In this document: piece after piece, positions 24,808 through 29,900 of the stretch
Position numbering within the stretch: position 1 is the first letter of the stretch
Layout: the number at the start of each line of letters is the position of its first letter
Assembly (NCBI GenBank): GCA_002381645.1
Contig: DFXE01000001.1
Location: 399,769 to 429,668 of the forward strand
DNA length: 29,900 nt
Reading direction: 5' to 3'
Origin: Bacteroidales bacterium UBA4116
GTDB taxonomy: Bacteria; Bacteroidota; Bacteroidia; Bacteroidales; Tannerellaceae
Notes under the pieces: model-generated
The model's database searches: none
What the model was told of the DNA's origin: nothing
What the model saw: the letters and a program-made list of their open reading frames with translations, nothing else
Made by a program: the position numbers and the translations under genes

Positions 24808-26001
24808 TTATTTCAGGGCAGCCAACGCTGTTTTAATGCGATTAATTGCTTCGACCAGGTTTTCATCGGATGTGGCGTATGAGAAACGTAAGCATTTGGG
24901 GGCTCCGAAAGCCGTACCTCCCACAGTAGCGACATGCCCTACTTCAAGCAGATACATAGCTAAATCGCCGGCATCATTTATTTTACGGTCTCCCGCGCTT
25001 TTGCCGAAATAATAGTCTAATTCAGGGAAAAGGTAAAAAGCTCCTTGCGGAACATTTATTTTTATTCCGGGAATATCCTGGCATAATTTAACGACCAGGT
25101 CCCGACGGCGAAGGAAAGCCTGGCGCATTTCTTCCACACATTCCTGCGGACCTGAAAAAGCGGCTACCGATGCTTTCTGTGCTATGGAACAAGGACCTGA
25201 AGTATATTGCCCCTGCAATTTATTACATGCTTTCGCTATCCAGAGCGGAGCAGCTATAAAACCAATTCTCCATCCTGTCATCGCATAAGCTTTGGATACG
25301 CCATTGATAACTACCACACGGTCTTTAATAGCTTCAAACTGGGCAATACTTTCGTGTTTACCCACATAATTGATATGTTCGTATATTTCATCGGCAAGTA
25401 CAATGATGTCGGGATGTTTAGCAATCACATCAGCCAGGCCTTTTAATTCTTCTTTGCTGTAAACACTTCCTGTAGGGTTGGAAGGCGAACAAAGGATCAG
25501 GGCTTTTGTTTTAGGTGTGATGGCAGCTTCCAGTTGATCCGGAGTTATTTTGAAATCCTGATCGATACCCGCGGAAATAATAACATTCTTTCCTTCTGCA
25601 AGTTTAACCATTTCAACATAACTTACCCAATAAGGGGCAGGTACTATAACTTCGTCGCCCGGGCCGATTATACTCAATAAAACATTGCAAACCGATTGTT
25701 TGGCGCCACCGGATACAATAATTTGATCGGTTGTAAAATCCAGTCCGTTTTCACGTTTCAGTTTATCAACAATAGCTTTCCGGAGGTCCATATAACCCGG
25801 AACAGGTGAGTAGAACGAAAAATTATCGTCAATGGCTTTCTTTGCAGCTTCCTTAATATGGTCCGGTGTGAAGAAGTCGGGTTCTCCAACACTTAAATTA
25901 ATAACATCAATCCCCTGTGCTTTAAGCTCATTGCTCTTTTGCGACATTGCCAGCGTTTCCGAAGGCGATAAACTTGCTAAACGTTCTGAAACTTGCGTCA
26001 T
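24808..26001 (-). CDS. PLP-dependent aspartate-type aminotransferase (class I)
   Basis: 397 residues. It transfers amino groups between aspartate (or a related amino acid) and 2-oxoglutarate, using pyridoxal phosphate. Key sites: VGEPDF (38-43), SPSNPTG (172-178), D204 and Y207 (ADEIYEH), the Schiff-base lysine K237 (SKAYAMTGWRIG) and the C-terminal Arg in LRFSYA. The length and the SLSPSETLAMSQKSNELKAQ start fit the aspartate aminotransferase of Bacteroidota and thermophiles. It has its own promoter upstream. Exact substrate range is not fixed by sequence. Confidence 0.92.
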   Translation of the reverse strand: MTQVSERLASLSPSETLAMSQKSNELKAQGIDVINLSVGEPDFFTPDHIKEAAKKAIDDNFSFYSPVPGYMDLRKAIVDKLKRENGLDFTTDQIIVSGGAKQSVCNVLLSIIGPGDEVIVPAPYWVSYVEMVKLAEGKNVIISAGIDQDFKITPDQLEAAITPKTKALILCSPSNPTGSVYSKEELKGLADVIAKHPDIIVLADEIYEHINYVGKHESIAQFEAIKDRVVVINGVSKAYAMTGWRIGFIAAPLWIAKACNKLQGQYTSGPCSIAQKASVAAFSGPQECVEEMRQAFLRRRDLVVKLCQDIPGIKINVPQGAFYLFPELDYYFGKSAGDRKINDAGDLAMYLLEVGHVATVGGTAFGAPKCLRFSYATSDENLVEAINRIKTALAALK

Positions 26002-26039
26002 GACTTTAAATTTGTATTGTTTGTTTTATGTTGACCTGA

Positions 26040-26070
26040 CAAAAGTAGTTATAAATTGAAATATCCACAA
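26040..26070 (-). promoter_or_regulatory. Promoter of the aminotransferase gene
   Basis: On the minus strand TTG (26070-26068), 20 bp, TACTTTTG (26047-26040). It lies in the 80-bp gap below ribBA, 38 nt before the ATG at 26001. Confidence 0.7.
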
Positions 26071-26081
26071 CAATATGTAAT

Positions 26082-27299
26082 CTATTTAATGTTATGGAGC
26101 GTATGTCCCATACGTTCTTTCTTCGTCTTCATGTAAAATTCGTTATACGGATTGGGTGTTATTTCAATCGGCACGTTCTCCACAACGGTCAGTCCATAGG
26201 CTTCAAGCCCCACACGCTTGACCGGATTATTCGTGAGTAAACGCATCTTCGTAACACCGATATGACGTAATATCTGGGCCCCTACTCCATAGTCCCTCTC
26301 ATCCGCCTGATGTCCTAAAAGAAGATTCGCATCAACCGTATCCACCCCTTCTTCCTGAAGTTTATAAGCCTTCATTTTTTCCATTAAGCCAATTCCCCGC
26401 CCCTCCTGGTTAAGATAGACGATCACACCTTTACCTTCCTCTTCAATCATCCGCATGGCCTCATGTAATTGCTCACCACACTCACAGCGTTTCGATCCGA
26501 AAATGTCACCCGTGGCACAGGATGAATGGACACGGATCAGGACAGGTTCATCTTTCGGTAATTCGCCTTTAATTAAAGCAATATGCTCCAGCCCATTACT
26601 CTTTTGTTTGAAAGGTATCAGGCGGAAATGCCCGTACTGGGTAGGCATATCCACTTCTACACCTATGTCAACAATGGATTCATATTGCAAACGGTAGGAG
26701 ATCAGGTCACTGATACTAATAATTTTTATATCAAACTTTTTACTTATCTCTACCAGGTCAGGCAAGCGGGCCATGGTGCCGTCTTCCTTGATGATCTCAA
26801 TAAGAGCCCCGGCAGGATAAAGACCTGCCAGACGCGCTAAATCTACGGCAGCTTCCGTATGCCCTGACCGCCTAAGTACACCTCGCGAACGCGCACGCAA
26901 AGGACTTACATGACCGGGCCGACCGAGATCTGAAGGCTTTGTACCGGGATCAGCCAAAGCACGAATGGTTTCCGCCCTGTCAAACATAGATACTCCGGTG
27001 GTACATCCGCCACCTAATTTATCTACTGTTACAGTAAAAGGTGTTTCGAGTATTGATGTATTCCTCGACACCTGCATTTCCAGCTCCAGTTCCTCACATC
27101 GTTCTTCGGTAATAGGCGCGCATAATACACCACGCCCGTATGTCATCATAAAATTTACTTTTTCAGGAGTTATTTTCTCAGCAGCTATAATGAAATCACC
27201 TTCGTTTTCACGATCTTCATCATCAACTACAATTAGGAATTTACCTTCGCGGAAGTCTTCAATCGCTTCCTCAATGGTGTTTAATTTTATATTATTCAT
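26082..27299 (-). CDS. ribBA: Bifunctional RibBA: DHBP synthase / GTP cyclohydrolase II
   Basis: 405 residues. The two entry enzymes of riboflavin synthesis in one chain. RibB half (1 to about 200): DDEDRENEGDFIIAAEKIT, CTTGVSMFDRAETI, the LGRPGHVSPLRA block, and SGHTEAAVDLARLAGL. RibA half (about 205-405): RVHSSCATGDIFGSKRCECG, which carries the zinc cysteines, then YLNQEGRGIGLMEK and LLTNNPVKR. All catalytic blocks are intact and the length is normal. It begins 18 nt after the LptF/LptG gene stop, so the two are probably co-transcribed. No FMN riboswitch is visible. Confidence 0.96.
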   Translation of the reverse strand: MNNIKLNTIEEAIEDFREGKFLIVVDDEDRENEGDFIIAAEKITPEKVNFMMTYGRGVLCAPITEERCEELELEMQVSRNTSILETPFTVTVDKLGGGCTTGVSMFDRAETIRALADPGTKPSDLGRPGHVSPLRARSRGVLRRSGHTEAAVDLARLAGLYPAGALIEIIKEDGTMARLPDLVEISKKFDIKIISISDLISYRLQYESIVDIGVEVDMPTQYGHFRLIPFKQKSNGLEHIALIKGELPKDEPVLIRVHSSCATGDIFGSKRCECGEQLHEAMRMIEEEGKGVIVYLNQEGRGIGLMEKMKAYKLQEEGVDTVDANLLLGHQADERDYGVGAQILRHIGVTKMRLLTNNPVKRVGLEAYGLTVVENVPIEITPNPYNEFYMKTKKERMGHTLHNIK

Positions 27300-27317
27300 C
27301 TCACAGTTTATTAAGAA

Positions 27318-29231
27318 TTATGAATCTTTAATCATGTCTTTAAGTTCGTTACTTACCTTCATGACCGTCCGTATATCCTGGCGTAATAATTTCCTTTGGT
27401 AAGTAGCTATCAAATAAACAGGTAGCCCCAGCGGCAGGAATAAACCTATCAGTAAGCCCACATTTTTATTTAAATGCGATCCTAATTGTTTATATCCGCC
27501 GATAACGGGATAATCCATCAGCTTATTCAATATCAGATTCTGATCGGAGTTTGACAACTCTTCAATAATGGATTCCATTTCTTTTGCCAGGCTTTCAGCA
27601 GCCGCGTCTTTCCCGCCTTCCTTCCAGTAACTGATGTAATTAATCCAACGCTTATGTCCGGTTAAATATACCTGGCATTCCTGAATTAACTTTTCGAGAC
27701 GGGGCAGCAAACCCGCATAATCGGGGCTATATATGATAACTTCTTTTTTCTCAACTTTCCGTGACGAACGCTTGCCTATAATATTCTTTATCGCATTCAA
27801 ATACGTATCGGAGCTCAATATAACAGAATCGTTAACCGCTTTGTATGTAAGGAAAACACCAAGCGGGGTAAGCACCGCGGAACTTAGCCACATTCCCTGC
27901 CACGCCGGCCATACACCATCGCGTGCCATTTTAAAGCCTATATTATTGATCACATAGTAAAATATAAACAATAACACAGAAATCACTACCGGTGTACCCA
28001 GGCCCCCTTTTCGGATAATCGCACCCAGCGGCGCACCGATAAAGAAAAAGACGAGACACGCGAATGATACCGTGAATATGTTATGCCATTGCGTCAGGTG
28101 CCTTCTGTATTTAAGCGATTCATCCCCTATGGTAGCCGCCTTAAACAAATAATCGGATTTCAAATAGTCAATGGAAGATTTAGTGCGTGATAAGAGAGCG
28201 GCTTTCCCTCCCGGAGTTTCGGCATTGTACAAACTATCAAAATCCATTACAACAATGGGTGTCTCTGATAAACTTTGTTTCTCTTCCGTAGCAGTACCTC
28301 TTCGGGGTATTCCGGGAAACGTTTTTTTATAAGAAGATGCATAAACATTATCCGCGTTGATATCTTTGATACTGTCCAGCCGCATACTCATGGAGTCAAT
28401 TGACGTTTGCAGATCCTCCAGATTTTTCCCAATATATTGGTTTTGAAATAAAGATTCGTCCGTTCTTGTGAAATTGGCATCAAATTCAATCAACATTTCT
28501 TTACTTTGAAAAGTTTCACGTCGATACGGTACAGCATTTTTGTTTTGGGCGGAACCCGATTGCGGCCTTAAATTTTCGAACGATTCTCCATTATATAAAG
28601 TCAGAACCAGAAAAAGTTTATCAGCCGACGTTTTCAGGCGGCCTGAATCCGCTACGAAAACACGGGCATTATTAAAACCGTTGGAAAAATCATAGATCAT
28701 CAGGTTTTTCAGTAATCCGGTTCTATTATCTTTCTCCCTTACATACACATTATATCCGGGTATTTCCTGGTAGAATACACCCTCAGGTATTTCCAGTTCG
28801 GGAGATTTCTGCCGCATGGAATAAAGTAGCGAGTACAGTTTTACCTGGATAACCGGCATTGCATTGTTCTGGAAGAAAAAGGCTCCGATGCTGATAAAGC
28901 ACATGAGCACGATCAACGGCCGCATGATATGGATAAGTGAAACTCCTGCCGATTTCATAGCCAACAGCTCCAGGCGTTCACCTAAATTACCGAAAGTCAT
29001 CAGGGATGAAAGCAGGATAGCAAGCGGAAGGGCCATAGGTACCAACGACAGAGCAGCGTAGAGAAACATTTCCCCCAACACCCGCATATCCAACCCTTTT
29101 CCTACCATATCGTCTATATACCTCCATAAAAACTGCATCAGGACAATAAATAAACAAATGCCGAATGTCATAATAAACAACGGCAGGAATGTTTGCAGCA
29201 TGAATATATATAGTCGCTTAATTTTCAGCAT
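27318..29231 (-). CDS. LptF/LptG-type permease of the lipopolysaccharide export complex
   Basis: 637 residues from the ATG at 29231 (a TTG at 29237 adds two). YjgP/YjgQ family: transmembrane helices at about 15-40, 55-80 and 100-120, a periplasmic jellyroll-like domain in the middle (about 125-380), three more helices in about 395-470, then a long soluble region and a last hydrophobic stretch near the C terminus. The motif GERLELLAMKSAG (about 78-90), at the helix that contacts LptB, is clear. It extracts LPS with LptB2. F or G cannot be assigned. The C-terminal extension of about 150 residues is longer than in proteobacterial members. Confidence 0.9.
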   Translation of the reverse strand: MLKIKRLYIFMLQTFLPLFIMTFGICLFIVLMQFLWRYIDDMVGKGLDMRVLGEMFLYAALSLVPMALPLAILLSSLMTFGNLGERLELLAMKSAGVSLIHIMRPLIVLMCFISIGAFFFQNNAMPVIQVKLYSLLYSMRQKSPELEIPEGVFYQEIPGYNVYVREKDNRTGLLKNLMIYDFSNGFNNARVFVADSGRLKTSADKLFLVLTLYNGESFENLRPQSGSAQNKNAVPYRRETFQSKEMLIEFDANFTRTDESLFQNQYIGKNLEDLQTSIDSMSMRLDSIKDINADNVYASSYKKTFPGIPRRGTATEEKQSLSETPIVVMDFDSLYNAETPGGKAALLSRTKSSIDYLKSDYLFKAATIGDESLKYRRHLTQWHNIFTVSFACLVFFFIGAPLGAIIRKGGLGTPVVISVLLFIFYYVINNIGFKMARDGVWPAWQGMWLSSAVLTPLGVFLTYKAVNDSVILSSDTYLNAIKNIIGKRSSRKVEKKEVIIYSPDYAGLLPRLEKLIQECQVYLTGHKRWINYISYWKEGGKDAAAESLAKEMESIIEELSNSDQNLILNKLMDYPVIGGYKQLGSHLNKNVGLLIGLFLPLGLPVYLIATYQRKLLRQDIRTVMKVSNELKDMIKDS

Positions 29232-29250
29232 TGCCAATTCATTGAATGGG

Positions 29251-29258
29251 CAAAAGTA
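29251..29258 (-). promoter_or_regulatory. -7 box (TACTTTTG) of the LptF/LptG gene
   Basis: TACTTTTG on the minus strand, 19 nt before the ATG at 29231. No clear -33 element is seen at the right distance. Confidence 0.45.
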
Positions 29259-29302
29259 GTGTAAAAAACCATAAGTATCCTACTGAATACTGTAAAACAA
29301 AG

Positions 29303-29686
29303 CTAAATCCCAAGCGTGCGTTTCAATTCGGTTATCTGGGTATCCCACAACTCTATGGAGTCTTGTTTTTCATCGGGTTCAGCAAAATCCGTTATTTCAA
29401 GTGCTGTCGCGCCGGTAAGCTCGATAGTATGGATAATAAATTCAAAGTAAATTGAGTCATTCTCTTCGTCGGTCCAACGGTAGCGCACACTTATTTCAGG
29501 TTTCATTGACAGTACCTCAGCTATTTGTTCTTCTTTATCCCATTTAAAAACATAGGTATTATCGGAGATCGTTACATCGTCGGCAAACCATGAAGAGAGT
29601 CCGGGTGGTGTGGTAAGGTGATTCCATAAACTTCTTCGTGAAACGGTATCAAAAACGTACTCAATATGAAACTTTTCCTTCTTCAT
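29303..29686 (-). CDS. START-like (SRPBCC superfamily) domain protein
   Basis: 127 residues, soluble. It has the AHSA1/START-like layout: first strand EKFHIEYVF, a helix with SRRSLWNHLTTPPGLSSWFA, then strands (TYVFKWDKEEQIAEVL, ISVRYRW) and a long C-terminal helix (DSIELWDTQITELKRTLGI). The fold makes a hydrophobic pocket, often for lipid-like ligands, but no ligand is known here. Conserved as a single small gene in Bacteroidales beside housekeeping genes. Confidence 0.75.
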   Translation of the reverse strand: MKKEKFHIEYVFDTVSRRSLWNHLTTPPGLSSWFADDVTISDNTYVFKWDKEEQIAEVLSMKPEISVRYRWTDEENDSIYFEFIIHTIELTGATALEITDFAEPDEKQDSIELWDTQITELKRTLGI

Positions 29687-29819
29687 CCCTCATAGATTAA
29701 TTTTGCTCCAAGATACATAAAAGATTCGATATGCATTAGTATATAAGATATAAAACATTTCATGTTAAAACACTTTAATAACCTGTTTAGTTCACAACGC
29801 TACTTTTTTCTTAAAAGAG

Positions 29820-29850
29820 TTGCACAGAACAAAAATTACATCTACTTTTG
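29820..29850 (+). promoter_or_regulatory. Promoter of the tRNA gene
   Basis: TTG (29820-29822), 20 bp, TACTTTTG (29843-29850), 23 nt before the tRNA 5' end. A good match to the Bacteroidota consensus. Confidence 0.75.
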
Positions 29851-29873
29851 CAGCGTTCAAACCGAACGGTAAT

Positions 29874-29900
29874 GGCGAGATAGCTCAGCTGGTTAGAGCG
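29874..29900 (+). tRNA. 5' part of a tRNA gene (truncated by the window)
   Basis: Acceptor 5' strand GGCGAGA (29874-29880), TA at positions 8-9, D arm GCTC...GAGC (29883-29899) with a TGGTTA D loop. The anticodon lies outside the window, so the isotype cannot be named. Confidence 0.85.

Noticed and set aside
27000..27317. FMN riboswitch for ribBA
   Set aside because: The gene begins 18 nt after the preceding stop, leaving no room for an FMN aptamer, and none is visible.
1..29900. Insertion sequences, prophage or integration sites
   Set aside because: I saw no transposase, integrase or terminal inverted repeats; the inverted repeats found are terminators, leaders or operator-like.

Overview
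The window reads as chromosomal DNA from a Bacteroidales bacterium (phylum Bacteroidota), plausibly near Parabacteroides/Tannerellaceae; the genus is a guess. The evidence is a SusC/SusD pair with a FecR anti-sigma factor and ECF sigma factor, lipoprotein signals with acidic residues after the cysteine, general absence of Shine-Dalgarno sites, and repeated promoters of the Bacteroidota type (TTTG or TTG, about 16-20 bp, then TAnnTTTG).

Region by region. 1-1384 (minus): a two-gene unit. A 116-residue helical protein ends in a GDN...RDK motif, and a TPR protein running off the left edge begins with a matching motif. I read this as a candidate amyloid-signalling effector/sensor pair, the most interesting item here. 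2204-3598: a surface lipoprotein built like a zinc metallopeptidase whose zinc-binding residues are all replaced. 3914-8226: a DUF3244-like secreted protein, a membrane-anchored TPR regulator with a LuxR-type HTH, a DUF2007 protein, a DUF3784/PH-like membrane protein and an unrecognised secreted protein. 8498-13324: a TonB-dependent receptor, an outer-membrane beta-barrel protein and a secreted M28 peptidase. 13505-16395: the translation operon rplM-rpsI-rpsB-tsf with a good promoter, a structured leader and a strong terminator. 16404-24791: a nutrient-uptake locus of ECF sigma factor (divergent), FecR anti-sigma, SusC, SusD and an M81 (MlrC-like) metallopeptidase. 24808-29686: housekeeping genes on the minus strand (aspartate-type aminotransferase, RibBA, LptF/LptG permease, START-like protein). 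29874 to the end: the 5' part of a tRNA gene with its promoter.

How they work together. In the sigma/FecR/SusCD/M81 locus, substrate binding at the outer membrane is probably relayed by the SusC N-terminal domain to FecR and then to the sigma factor, with the exported M81 enzyme processing the substrate; a peptide-like substrate is an inference. The TPR-LuxR protein probably controls a nearby gene, most simply the DUF3244-like gene downstream. In the left-edge pair, the TPR protein would sense a cue and template its amino-terminal motif onto the carboxy-terminal motif of the small helical protein.
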